This document shows, piece by piece, positions 23,601-37,000 of a stretch of DNA of 64,000 bases. The DNA is from Prosopocoilus inquinatus (taxonomy: Eukaryota; Arthropoda; Insecta; Coleoptera; Lucanidae), in contig CM069870.1 of assembly GCA_036172665.1 (NCBI GenBank), forward strand, positions 22,046,001 through 22,110,000. The letters run 5' to 3'. Numbering within the stretch: the first letter of the stretch is position 1; each line of letters opens with the position of its first letter. Below the pieces are notes generated by a model that did not search any database, was not told the origin of the DNA, and saw only the letters and a list, made by a program, of their open reading frames with translations. The translations under genes were made by a program, and so were the position numbers.

Positions 23601-24210
23601 TCAATTTTTTTTTTTTCATCGAAAGATAATCGAATTATCTAATCGATGTATTTACGCGATTAAAACAAAAGAAAAAGATAAAATACCATAGATATCACCT
23701 TTCGCCGGTAGAAGGCGCAATTCCTCTTCATTTGTAGAAGGCTTTCTTATCGAAAAATCATCGAATTTTTTATCGATTTTTTTATCGATTTTTTTATGCA
23801 AAAAAATATAAAGGAAAAATAAACAAAGCAATGTATAATATTGCCTTAAGCTATCAGAGCACGCTAACTCAATCATTTTTAGACAATTTTATTTCATCGA
23901 AAAATAATCGAATTTTTTAATAGATGTATTTACGCGACTAAAATAAAAGAAAACAAAACAAAAGACTCCAGACATCGCCTTTCGCCGTTAGAATACGCCG
24001 AGGGCGTATTTCCTTCTCATTTGTAGAAGGCTTTTTCATCGAAAAATTATTGAATTTTTTTATCGATTTCTTTAAATTCAAGTAATGTAAATGAGAAAAA
24101 AAGGTAAAATAAACAAAAGAATGTATACATCGCCTTGAGTTGTCAGAACACACTAACCCAATCATTTTTAGACGATTTTTTTTCATCGAAAAGCAGTCGA
24201 ATTTTCTAAT
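20700..24210. repeat. ~140-bp-unit tandem array, about two dozen units with two alternating types
   Basis: Landmarks resembling catcgaaaaataatcga recur roughly every 120-220 bp from about 20,720 to 24,185. They are followed by a run of t, then atgcgac/ttatgcgat, aaaggaaaaagaaacaaaag and a ctcctcattt-like end. One unit type carries gactgcaggtattctctc and gcgccgaccg. Another carries gactccagacatcgccttt and tacgccgaaggcgcaa. The types tend to alternate, and all short open frames here are readings of the repeat. A transposon at 21,438-21,802 interrupts the array. Confidence 0.88.
21438..21802. mobile_element. hAT-like insertion inside the tandem array
   Basis: The left end cagcgtttcccaaacttt is followed by tttcgcgacccc. 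The right end ccccacagtttggggg is a partial inverted match. It breaks the array, whose units resume at 21,803. It contains a run of about 17 C residues near 21,497 and no open frame. The cagtgtttcccaaact type of terminus is typical of hAT-derived elements. Confidence 0.6.
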
Positions 24211-24659
24211 AATAAATGGGACTTATGAACAATTAGAGATGGGTTAGTTAGTTTTGTACCAACTGCATCAGTGTGCAACTAAAATGCACCCCCTGCACTT
24301 AATCCTCACCCTTAAGACCTACAAGACTCACAGACACGTCAAATTGTAGCACGCCTGTACATTACATGTGAAGCATAAGGATGTAGATATGTAAGAAAAT
24401 GAATGTGAAAATGTAATCGTAACGGAAGGAAATATTATAGGTTGTTCAAACATATGGTCAAAAAAGCAAGGAGGAGGAAACCTTGAACTGAATTTGTTCT
24501 TTTCACTATAACAACCATCAATAATTTCGAGAGAGGAACATCTGGCTTAGATTACACAGATATTGATTACGTTAGGAATAAAAACCTCGAGATTGTTTCG
24601 TGACCGTGGGGTAAGATAAACGAATTTTTGAGAAGTCTGCGGCACCAAAGTGTCGGGGT
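24211..24659. other. Upstream flank of the MANSC/LDLa receptor gene
   Basis: This is unique-looking AT-rich sequence between the tandem array and the GC-richer 5' region of the gene. It should hold the promoter, but I see no clear TATA box or other element. Confidence 0.4.
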
Positions 24660-24810
24660 AAGTTGGCTGCTGCTGCTGCTGCTCGTTGGAGGAGGAGGAG
24701 GAGGAAGAGGAAAGCGTTGGCGCGGTTTTATTGATCCGAATTCCAGCTGATGCTGAAGGAAAACGTCCGCCGCCATTTTCGCTCTCACTTGTACACAATA
24801 AACAGAAATA
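24660..24810 (+). promoter_or_regulatory. Likely 5' untranslated/promoter-proximal region of the receptor gene
   Basis: GC content rises just upstream of the start codon. The stretch holds a CTG repeat (24,667-24,683), a GAG-rich run, and the segment gtccgccgccattttcgctc. The ATG at 24,811 has A at -3. The - strand frames at 24,547-25,016 are shadows of these repeats and of exon 1. The transcription start is not identified. Confidence 0.4.
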
Positions 24811-25083
24811 ATGTTCCACAAACTGATACTCGTGGCGGCCTGTTTCGTGGACCTCTTAAACAGTGCTAAGCTCCTGCAGAAAATCGTGATTAAAAGAAGT
24901 GACATCGACCTGCAGACATGCATCAACAACTTCGCCGTGCACAAGGACAAAATCATCAGGACGCAGGACTCGAGGGCCATGGGGGCAAAGTATTTAAACG
25001 AGATTGACCTAGACACCAGAGAGGAGTGCCTAAGATTGTGCTGCGAAACTGAAAGCTGTGATGTTTTTGTTTACGAGGAGAAG
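24811..25083 (+). CDS. Receptor gene exon 1: signal peptide and first half of MANSC domain
   Basis: The exon encodes 91 codons from the ATG, ending in phase 0 at ..VYEEK before gtggcg. The hydrophobic start (KLILVAACFVDLLNSA) is a signal peptide. Cysteines 37, 73, 77, 78 and 83, with the ECLRLCCETESCDVFVYEE pattern, are the MANSC core. The donor gtggcg is weak, but the phase and domain continuity with exon 2 support it. Confidence 0.92.
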
Positions 25084-28000
25084 GTGGCGTAATTTTATTT
25101 TATTTTTTCTTCACTGACCATAAGTAACGTGGAAAAAATAATTAATTGGTTTTCTTCGTACACATTATTTTAATGAAAACAAAATATTTCGAAAGTGTTT
25201 ATTATTGCATATAGAAAGTTTATTCTCAGATTCCATCCTTACCCTTCTTCTTCTTCATGCTCGCATAACTCTCTTCAGGCACGCTAATTAAATACAATGG
25301 AATAGAATATCTACGCAAGTAATCGCTCTCATTATCTTTGTTTTAACTAATTAGGAAATACGCTCGTTAACGTTCAGAAAAAAAATTCTTGTTCAAGATT
25401 TGGTTCAATTTCCACAAAAAAAAAATAATAATAAGAAGAACAAGCTATTTTTGAGCAGTATTTAAATTTCTTAAAAATTCAAATAATTCTTGATTCCATT
25501 TAGATTTTTGCAGAAATTAATTTAGATTTTTGCAGAAGTAAAATAACTTTAGGAAATTAAACCAAAACCTGTGTGTATGAAGTATGAAGTAGACAATAAT
25601 ATTAAACTATGTAGACATTAGGAGACATATTTTAAAATGATTGTCAATTATACAGGGTGCTCTTATACAGGGTGATGCGTAGTAAGTAATTTCTTTTATA
25701 TTTACAGCGACACTAAATCTTCTTATATTGGTTAGAACGTAACGAAATAAAAATTTTAAAAATTCTTAAAACAATAGGTCTAGTATTCATGTACAAAAGA
25801 AAAAAATTAGAACAAGCACTGAAGATAGAACGTGTTCCTTTTTTCATATAGTTCTTGATTCTGTTTAGAATCACTTTGATATTTTGCCGATAAAGAAAGC
25901 CGACCTCAGATGATAGCTAATAAAACGGAAATTGATTAACGGCGGTATTAGGAGGCATATTTTAAAATGATTTCCAATTACACAGGGTGCTCTTATACAG
26001 GGTGATGCGTAGTCAGTGAATTCTTTTATATTTACGAACGAAATAAAAATTTTAAAAATTCTTAAAACAATAGGTCTAGTACTCATGTACAAAAAAAAAA
26101 CATTAGAACAAGCACTGATGATAGAACTTGTTCTTTTTTTCATATAGTTCTTGATTCTGTTTAGAATCACTTATTTTGTCGATAAAGAAAGCCGACCTCA
26201 GATGTTCGCCAATAAAACGGAAATTGATAAAACGGGAAAACATTCTTTTGCTCGTCTCAGACTTAATTCCGATTGAATTTTGTCTCGACTAATTCCTGAG
26301 TTTTCATTATTTTCGTTCTTAATTGTTTTTACTTGGGATAGGTGCAGTTGAGGTTAGGATGAGTCGGATTAACCTTGAGTTGGTTTGGATCGAATTTTCA
26401 TTGTCTTAATTTTTACGTTTATTTTTCACTTTGAATTTGAATACACCTTAAATTTAACTTTTTGTGTTTTACTTTTATAAAATTTTTATATCTTTTGGAG
26501 GTCTGGATTTTGCTTGGATTGGTAATCGAGTTAAGACAGGTTCGGAGTTTAATATATTTTTTTTTGATGTTTTGAAGCTTTGAGACTTTTAAGTTTTATT
26601 TTTTGATACTTTTAAATTTTTCTTTACATTTAATTTTTTGCTTGGGTCGAGTCAAGTTAGGTTGGATTATGTTGAGTTGACCTTGCTTGAATTGGACATA
26701 ATTAAAATTGAGTTTTGATTTTCTTGATTGTTTAAGGACGGGGAATTTTAATTTTTTCATTTTCGAGCTATAATTTTTACCTTTAGTTTATTTGATTTTT
26801 TTGAATTCATTTTTAATTTTCAATTTTTGTAAGTACCTCAAGTAAAACTTTTTGCTTGCTTTGAGTCAAGTTAGACTGGATTGAGTTGAGTTGACCTTGC
26901 TTGGATTGGATGTAATTAAAATTGAGATTTGATCTCCTCGAGTGTTTGAGTGGAATTTTCACTTTTTGCAAATTCCAAGTTTTCATTATTTAGCTTAAGT
27001 TTTTTTTTAAATTTTTTTGATTTTATTTAGTTTAGTTTTTAAGTTTTGTACATATTTTTTCTACATCTCGGGTAAAATCAGGCATTTCTCTCCCATGATG
27101 TATAATATTCTATTTTTAGTTACTTTTAAGTTAGCTTTTTATTCACTTGGGGTTACCATTTTTATTCTTTTTAAGACTACTTCCAACACTTCGGCTTGCA
27201 ATCAGTTCTTCACGGGACATTTTATTTTATAAAAAAAATGGACTAGTGTTCATTAAAGAAAAAAGAAAACGCTTTCTATACATCATCATTTTCTGAAACA
27301 TCCTGTGTTTTTGTAAATAATTTTCAAAACGTAATCCAGCCAACGCAAAGCCCGCACCCCTCCTATGCTGCATATCACTTGACGAGCTCAAAGACGGAGT
27401 AATGGTGGGCATGCCTTTGACATTTAGCCGATAAAGAAAGCCGACTTTAGGTGTTCGCTAACTAGGAGGATTTCTTTTTTCCTTGTTGCACCTGTAGGCT
27501 TCACACACGCTGATCATTGGGACAACCTGTACAAAAAACTGGATAACGGGATGGATACATTTTTATACGCGTCACTTTTTTTTTGATGATTAAACGCCTT
27601 TTAATTACGGTACGCTTTACTGTTCGAAACGATTAGTATACTCAGAGGGGTCCGGTTAAACGGTTTCAAACCGTTTGTCGAATCTCATGGACTGTGAAGC
27701 GAATCCAATCGATTAGTCTGGCCAACAACAGTAAAGTGAATGCACACCTAAAATGAATATTCATTCGCACAGTAAATAAACCACGGGAGGCAGCGAGTTC
27801 GAAACAAAGCTGAAGTTTAATCGCCTCTTAATTTTATTTTATTTTCGTAGATAAAAGGCAATAACCGAGTGAGTAATTATTTCCAAATTTGATTAATTTT
27901 GGACGTTTGAGTTCCGATGTATTTCTATTCATCTCATTTTCTTTCATTTGAGAATTTATATAAAATTAGCGATAAGTTCTTTATACACTGCGTCCACATT

Positions 28001-31000
28001 TTGATGCTCACCATTGGCATCTCGATTATTAGAAGATATACTCCGCAGAGCAATGATTAAATGGGGAATGTTTTGCAGAATTAAATGCTCGCAACAAATC
28101 TCATTTCAAATTCACCATAACTTTTTTAAATTTTAAGATAATTTAAGAAAACCAAAATTTGACGACTTCAATATTCCTCAATAACTCGATAACACCTGAT
28201 GTGACCTTTTCTAAACTTTTACATTGTTCAGACACTTTTTTAAGACAAAGTTTTTGATGCAAACAGAAACCTCTGATTGTCATTTGTTTTCAAGTTATTA
28301 CGGCTAACTTTTGTTTTTCATATGGCACCCATATTAGGTTTTTGGTTAGTTAGATAGTCTTTAAAAAGAGCTTTTCAACGATGTATGAAATACCCGAAAA
28401 ATTTTTATTTTTAGGGGAGATATTAACAACAACATAAATTAATCTCTTATAAAATTAGTAGGCTATGGAATTAAACACTCAATATTGTAAAATAACGAAA
28501 CGATATTGACGTAACAGATATTTGGAACTACTAACCAACGAAAAATACCTGCTTAGAAACAAATTATTAATCCTGACGACATGCAGAACATCTGGTTCCA
28601 GCAGGATGGTTACCTGGCCCATAACAGTTGTGACGTACATTTTCTTTTTACTTTACCACTAAAAACGAAGTATTTAATTTTGCACCGCCAAAAGCTTGGG
28701 GAATTTTAGAACAAATAATTCTGGATGTGCTGAGATCATTAAAGGAAAACACACTTTGTAGTGTCTGAAACTCTGTTAGAATAAGGTGTCAAAAGTGTGT
28801 GGAACAGAATGGTCGTCATATTGAACAGTTTCTTTAAGTCAACCTGAGCTTTTAGTACGCTTACTTACCATATCTTTAAGCTTTCTCATTGGTTTTTAAT
28901 TCCATAGCCTACTAATTTCATAAGAGATTAATTTATGTTTTTGTTAATATCTCCCCTAAAAATAAAAATTTTTCGGGTATGTCATACATCGTTGAAAAGC
29001 TCTTTTTAAAGACTATCTAACTAACCAAAAACCTAATATGGGTGCCATATGAAAAACAAAAGTTAAGCCTAATAACTTGAAAATAAATGACAATCGGAGG
29101 TTTCTGTTTGCATCAAAAACTTTGTCTTAAAAAAGTGTCTGAACAATGTAAAAGTTTAGAAGAAGTCTCAGGTGTTATCGAATTATTGAGGAATATTGAA
29201 ATCGTCAAATTTTGGTTTTCCTAAATTATCTTAAAATTTAAAAAAGTTATGGTGAATTTGAAATGAGATTTGTTGCGAGCATTGAATTCTGCAAAATATT
29301 CCCCATTTAACCGTTGTTCTATGTCTTCTAATAACCGAGATGCTAATGGTGAGCATCCAAATGTGGACACAGTGCACGTATGAGTATAGTGCGTTTCAAT
29401 TTAATATTCCAAAAGCTTTAAAAAGTTATTATTGTCGTACTGCCAAGTCCGAAAAGTAATTAAAGCATTTCGTCCGCCCGCACACATTAAATATTCTGTT
29501 CACATATTTAAATAAAACTTGGAACACTAACCTTTATAAGAGAGTCAATACAGTAGTGATTTTTTTGTTTTAAGACTTTTAAAATACGACAATAATTACA
29601 ATTATAAAGTCATTAGAATTAATAGGGATTATCAAACGCAATCTGTTTTATGACCACAATAGGCCGTCGTTTATTTTACGACTTTTAATTATATTGAAAC
29701 GCACTATAAGTGGTAACTGTTTGGGGCAAGCTTTACATTTACGTTTTTTTCAGTGTTTATATTATGTGATACTGCGGAATAATAGCTTCTTTTCATCTCA
29801 GGTTTCATACCTTACTAAAAAAAAATCTTGTTTTACGACGCACAGTGGGGTGTTTGACATGAAAAGTTGGCCAAAATTATTTTATGCATTTTTCTGTCTT
29901 TATTATATACAAGAAAATATTTTATGGCTAAAAAAACATTACTTAAGAGAAAATATATATTATACTCTGATTTTCAAAATATACTGGTCACTCTATTTTC
30001 TAACTAATTAAATGTTTTATTTTAACTGAGGAAATGGTCTTGCAAAAAAAACCGTTCAATGTAGATACGGGATATGAGAATTAGCTAAGCAAAACGATTA
30101 CACAAATTTAGTGAATAAAGTAACATTAACATAATTATTCGATGTAAAAATTAAAGTTGACTATCTTTAATGAATTTCCTGGTTGTGATTAATGGTATGT
30201 GTGCACTAATTTCATTTTGCTTTAGGAAAGCAGCTTCCGTATTTCGAGCAGAAGTCTATCGAGACTTGAATTCTGATCGAAAATGAGAAAGTTGTCTCTA
30301 ATCTTTATGGTTTTCCTCAGAACGTGTGGTTTTGTTAATCAAGTGCGTCTCCAAATATTTAAACTTTTCCTCAAACTTTATACGATGAGATTAAATCAGG
30401 CATGGTCTTTCTGGTCATGGTTATGAAATTTTCTGTGGAATCTGTGAACAAATATTGCAGTAAAGTATTTATTTACCACCAGTTATTTTTAATCGTCAAC
30501 TTCCATACAGAGATAAAAAAAATTTGGGATTGTAATCTTCCTAATCGGTGTTAAAAGTGAATAAAATTCTACCTTAAAGGCTTTTAATCCTTATATAATT
30601 TGGTTTTATTGTTGTCTTTTCCGGATTAAATTGCATCTAAAAGTAAGCGTACAAACGGATGGACGTGAGGAAATACCGAAAAGGTGTTCCCTGGCGCCCT
30701 AAAGTGTTATAATTAAGATTTTTATGAGCCTAGTAGTAGCCTAGTTCTGTTCGCAATTATTATAGGGGCAAAAAAACTGAAAATTTAAATTAATAATTGG
30801 CCATGAATCCGAGTCTTGGGCCGTATACACCAACATTTCTTAAAAATAATTGTTTTACAACAACTGTGTTACTGGAGATAATCATTAGTTACAAATTAAA
30901 CAACGTTGGCGAATGCAACCTTGCATGAATAAAAATTGTGCGTCGACAACTTTTCGAAAGAAATTATAAAATCAATTGGTGCATTTTGTTAAAAAAAATC

Positions 31001-34000
31001 ACTGATTATTAACACTAATGAATGACACTTTATCAGTAATATAAATTTTTTGCTTGGCAAAGCTTGGAAGTGAAACTAAAATTCTCATGTTCGCAGTGAA
31101 ATGAAAAAAATATATTTGATGAAGATTCAAAAATAATGCTAGGCAACAGTATAAAGATGTCATATTGTGTATGATATCAGTACATATTTTCAAGATGAGA
31201 ATCCATTTCAAAAATTTTAAAAATAAATTTGCGATCACTAATATTTAGAAGAAAATGCAGACGATTATACGGGGTTTGACAACGTTAATGAGTGGCGAAA
31301 GCGACACTCAATTTTCGATTGAGCTACTCTCATTCGTTTTTCAGCAAATGGCAAACAAATTGTATAGGAAGATAGCCCGATTCCTTATCTGTTCTAGGAA
31401 ATGCTTAATTATATTAGAAAATCCAACACGGGAATTTGACTTTTGGCCAACTTTTTATATCAAATATCCCACTGTGCGACGTTGGAAAAAAAATTCACTT
31501 GTTTCCTTATTGTCATTTTAGAACGTGGGAAGCTGCTACCTCTTCCAGTGCGGACCTCCCGAAGATTTCAAATGCAAATTCACTCATCACGTTAATTATT
31601 CCAGCGGAGTTCTGACGGTTAACAGGCGTCTGCCGGATTTAGAAAGCCAAATTAAGCTTACCAAACACGAACAGGATTTATCAAAACTTAGGTAAGCGAT
31701 CTCCAATTATCTACAGTGTGATTGGAGAAGCAAGATCAGGATCTTTTTACAAGTTCAGTTCGATACAAAACAAATTAAAAAGCACAACGCAACACCCTGT
31801 GTATTTTTATATTTTTACGTTTGTTGACTGACAGCCAGGGTTGGAAAAAAAACTGTTTTTTTTTAAAGAACAAAACTACTGTTTTTTTTGTTTTAAACAG
31901 TTTTTTTTTGTTTTAAACAGTTTTTTTTTGTTTAAAACATGTTTTAAAATTGACCCTAAATTAAACATGTTTTAAACAAAAAAAAAACAGCTGTTTAAAA
32001 CAACTTTTAAATGTTTAAATTGCCCTTACAGCTTACATAAAAAGGTATATATTATTATTATTATTATTTGATATTTTTGTAAAAAGAAGAATTTATTAAA
32101 ATTCGATCTCTAATTAAAAGAAAGATGAAAAGTTTGTAATGTTAGATTATGTACCCTTTTAAAAATAATGTATGTACTTTGATAATAATTTAAATAATTT
32201 AAGGCAGAGCTTGATTTATTTAGGATCTACGGCGCGGTGTTTTAAATGATTTTCAAAGAAAGTATGAAGTATTTGGTAACAACATACTGAGAAAAACATT
32301 CCCAATAAAAACTAAAATTAAATACAATCCAAAGAAATATTTTTTTCAAATTACTTGATCGCATTAGAACTAAAATACATGACTCGTGGCTTTCAATACT
32401 GGAAAACAAAAATTTCAAATATGTAAAAACATGTAGGATGTTCCATTTAAAATAAGAAAGTTGATATTACTTCCGGTGAAACCCAAAGTCCAGTAGTTAT
32501 ATGTCTGAAATTTTTCAAATTAAATTTTTGTTTAATTCATCGTTTTCAAATTTTAAACAAATTTTAAAATTCTAGAAGGTCGAATATATGGCCTTGGGGC
32601 ACACGATAGAAATTCAATGAGGACAAATGAAACGATAACGTTATGAATAGTTGAAACAGCGACATCCTACGATCACTTTTTGACCTAACATTGCATTATC
32701 ATTGACAAATTCAAACCAGTTTGCTACATAATAACTCATCCCGTAGCCCATAGTATCAACAGGGAAGCGGAGGACCCACTATGTTTCAAAACTTAATGTA
32801 ATAATAAAAGGTTAAACATTGAAAAGGTATTTTAAAATTTTACAATATAAGTATTATTCTAGTGATTAGTAATAATTAATGAATTGATTATAATCAATCT
32901 AATGCAATTTAAATTTAGTTCAAATCAGAGCTACAGTGTAGTCATCACGTCATCAGCTCAGCCACGCATTGTCTACAATTGTTAAAACAATGATATGATA
33001 TGAGAACAAAGTAAAGTTTAAAGTTAATCTGTCAGTGAAATACAGACCCTAAACAATTAACTTCTGGTTACACAGTATTACGTTGCAAAAATAAAACACA
33101 TATATCAAAAGTGGTCTTTTCTAGCTTAAAACTAAAGAAATGAATTTAAAACATTAAAAAAAATATGTTTAAAACTTAAAAATAAAGCATTTCTATCAAG
33201 AGAGTTCTTTTTTAACCTAAAATTACAAAAAATGAATTTAAAATATTATCAAAAAAAAACATGTTTAAAACATTTTGTTTAAAACAGATGGTATGTTTTT
33301 AATTCGGTGTTTTAAACATGTTTTAAACACCATGTTTTAAGCAGTTTGTTTTAAACTTTCCAACCCTGCTGACAGCTAATGAAAAAGTATGTCTAAGACA
33401 GGGGTTCCTCCAACCTATTTTAAGTGTCGACCTATTATTTAGCTTCATTCAATTCGGCATTTCATTTCACCTAAAAATAAGTCAGGAGGATTTAATGCGA
33501 GCGTTCAATTTTACAGGAAACCAACTGTAAATGCACCGGTAAACCCTGAAATAGTTGCAGTTAAAACGACTCCCTCCACGACTACAACCACGGCAAAATT
33601 AAAAGAAATTGCCGCCATAACGGTGAACACGAAGCCACCATTGGAAAGTAAGTATCCTCTTTGCTTATTATGATTACCACCTACCTGAGCAGCCAGGATC
33701 AGCAGATGCAGTGCTGGGGAAATTTACTTCAGCACAATGCCGGCAACTCATACGTGACGGGCATGAGGATTGATTAAACGCGAAAACATTGGACGTCACT
33801 TAATTTTACCAAAAAAAGGCGAGGAGGCAAAATTTGCTGTTACTCTATTAATTTTAGATTAGACTTCTGGATTCTAAGGCACCTGGTGATTAATTTGAAG
33901 ATATTATAATACGGGTGCCAGGGAAATAACCCCAGTTGAAGATCGCACTATGAAGCTTCTTCCCAAAACTCACTACAGTGTGCGCTGGCGTTTTTGAACC

Positions 34001-37000
34001 TCTAGGAAATTTATTATCAAAACTCGTGCGTTCAGAGTAGGATTAGACATAAACCACAACAACGAAACGCAGAAAACACAAATACGTTAATCTCGTTTGC
34101 AATTACAATAAAACAAAATAGCCCACTCGGCTAAACCCAAAGGGTTCAAAAACACCAGCGCACACTGTGGGGTCTCCCACGACAAACCACTTCCCAAAGT
34201 GGTTTCACTGTGCGATCTTCATCATACTAACGGATCTTCATCAAACTAACAACGATAACACGTAATTGAACTTGAACTATTCTATTCAACACAAACCGCG
34301 AAGGATCAGTACTAATCGAAAAATTAGATCTTCAGTTTCAAAATGGCAGCAAAACATTTAAATTGACCCAACACATCAACGTAAATAATTTAATTTGATT
34401 TATTATGTGCCGAAACTATTTGCGCTTTAAACAAAAGGCGACATAATATATATATAAAAAAAAAACATAAGGGTAAGTTACGTAGTAGATTGCGACTCGG
34501 GCTTCAACATTCCGTAAATTGAGGGCGTGTGCAGTTCACGTCGTGCCAAGGTTGGTAAAGCTGATTATGCATCTAATACACAGTCCAGCTCTACCAGCCT
34601 TGCACGTCGCTAGAGACCCCTGGACTGGGTTCGTAAAATCTTCTCGAGTAGTGCATAGGGTTGAATAACATGAATAGCAAGACAAGCAAAATCATTTATA
34701 TGAGAGAGAAAGAATATTACCCACGAAACAATGAAACGATGGCAGTTTACGAACAGGCTTTTAAGGACGCCTTAAGTTTACGACGGTGTCAAACGTCGCT
34801 CACGGTCGTACACTGAACTAAATGCCGACTTACCTCCGAATATGCAAATGATGGTCTAGACAAACGCCGTAATGTAACTCAAAAATGCGATTTTGGTGTG
34901 ACCTTGAAGATCGGGTCGTATTCACTGCATTCCTCGGCTGCTACCGATGCCCACGAATATATGAATATGACCTCGCAATAAAAAATTTGAATCTTACGAT
35001 CCGTTGGTTTGAGATGCTGGGTAACACGTCAAATGACAATCTGAACTCAAATCATTGCAACAGTCAACCTGTTTAGCTAATCTTTCGTTTTATTAGTGAA
35101 TACCTGGGGTCGGCTTTCCTTATCGGCAAAATATCAAAGAGATGCCGACCGTTACTGTTTTACTCCCGTCACGCAATGTGTGCAGTTTACGAGGGGTGCT
35201 GCAGGTTTTACTAGGTGCATGCATTGGCTAAACAGCTTTCATGCCACTCTTGGGGCGGAGTCAAGTCCACACATTTGGGTTCCCAATAGGAGAAACTTTT
35301 TTATTTTTGTGTTTTTGGAAAAAAATAATTCTTTAAAAAATTATTGCTTGTCCTAAAACCCCCAAAATTGTTATCGGAACCACAAAATCTGACCACCAGC
35401 GGGAAAATTCTGTTTCGATTTTCATAAAATATGACAAGTACAAATATTTAAAGTAAAATCATGTTTGATATATGAGAACAAATATTCGTGACAGAGACAT
35501 CATCTAACGCGATTTTACTTTTAAAAAAAACTACTCTCTACATATTTTGCAAACGTCAAAAGAGAATTTTTAATTTTTTTCGGCTATCAACTGGAATTCA
35601 TTACATTCTAAGAAACTGTAAAAATGTGTGTGGTGTTTTAGAACAAGGGAAAAGTTTTATAAATAATGACTTTTTTTCGAAAATTCAAAAATAATAAAGT
35701 TTTTCCTATTCGGAAGCCAATCCGTAGACTTGACTCCGCCCCAAGAATAGCATGGAAACTGTTCACCTAATCCATGCATCTAGCAACGCAAAACCCGCAC
35801 CCCCTGCACGCATCGCGTGACGAAAGTAAAACTGTAACTGTCGGCATCTCTTTGATATTTTGCCGATAAAGAAAGCCGACCCCAGGTATTCGCTAATAAT
35901 ACGAAGATACTTAATAAATACAGTCGTTTTCGAAAAAGATTGATAGAAAAAAAAACTTTTCCAGTAATTATTTTAACATTTACTGGTCAAGGCCTTGCTG
36001 ATAGTTTGGTATAAATTGCATTTCGTTGCTGATCTTTTTTAAATGTCTCGAATCTGAGCGAATGAAGAATTTTCAAACTTCACGGACAGATTCATCTTGA
36101 AGAATACTTAAAAAAAAACCTGGAAATGGAATTTTGCTGTAAAATAATTAGGTAAACCAATATTCGAGGCCCTTTAAATTTACATGGGATTTCCTATGTT
36201 GCTTTCAAAACGCAGCAGCCTGTATAATGTAACATGCATGTATTAATAAATACATTATTATTATTATTAATTAGTGATCAAAATATGTATATCCTACTAT
36301 TTACTTGGAGATAAGATGGAGTTGTACAGTTTTCAAGGCAGACTGGGAAGTATTTCAGCAAAAATATGGACTTATGAACTATTCTCATGAAAGTTTAAGG
36401 TATTCTGCACATGATGGTACTAATAGATCATTTTTCGGAAATTGTGGAGTTACGCAGTTTACAGATTATGCCGACGATATTACATACATACGTAAACTAA
36501 CCTGTATTTAAGCTATACATCCATGGACACGATGTATATCCAGTACTTGGCTGCGTCTCTAAAGTAACATGGAAACTGTTCGCTGAATCCATGCCCTCCT
36601 ACACCGTATATCGCGTGACGAGCTCAAAAACGGGGTAAAACTCTAACAGTCGGGCGGCATCCCTTTCATATTTTGTTGACAAAGAAAGCCGACACCAGGT
36701 GTTCGCTAATAATACGAAAATAAACACCTACAAAACTCAAAAATAAACATTCTTAACATCCCCATGGAAGTAGAATGTGTTGCCAGTCGTCTAACTTTAA
36801 GGGGCCATGATTTAAAATGGATAACCTATACGTGACGTATCTACTTAATTAGAAACAAACGAAATACTGAAGGATATTTTATGATTATTATTTATTTGCA
36901 AATATGCATACGTGTATGTACCAAAAATTGTAAAACTAAGTTGTGTTTAAACTAAACGTTTCCTCCCATAAGCAGTTTTATTTAAGTTAAGAGATAACAG

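Noticed and set aside
20700..24210. Possible CRISPR-like array
   Set aside because: Units are ~140 bp, diverged along their whole length, without short identical repeats and unique spacers, in a eukaryotic genome.
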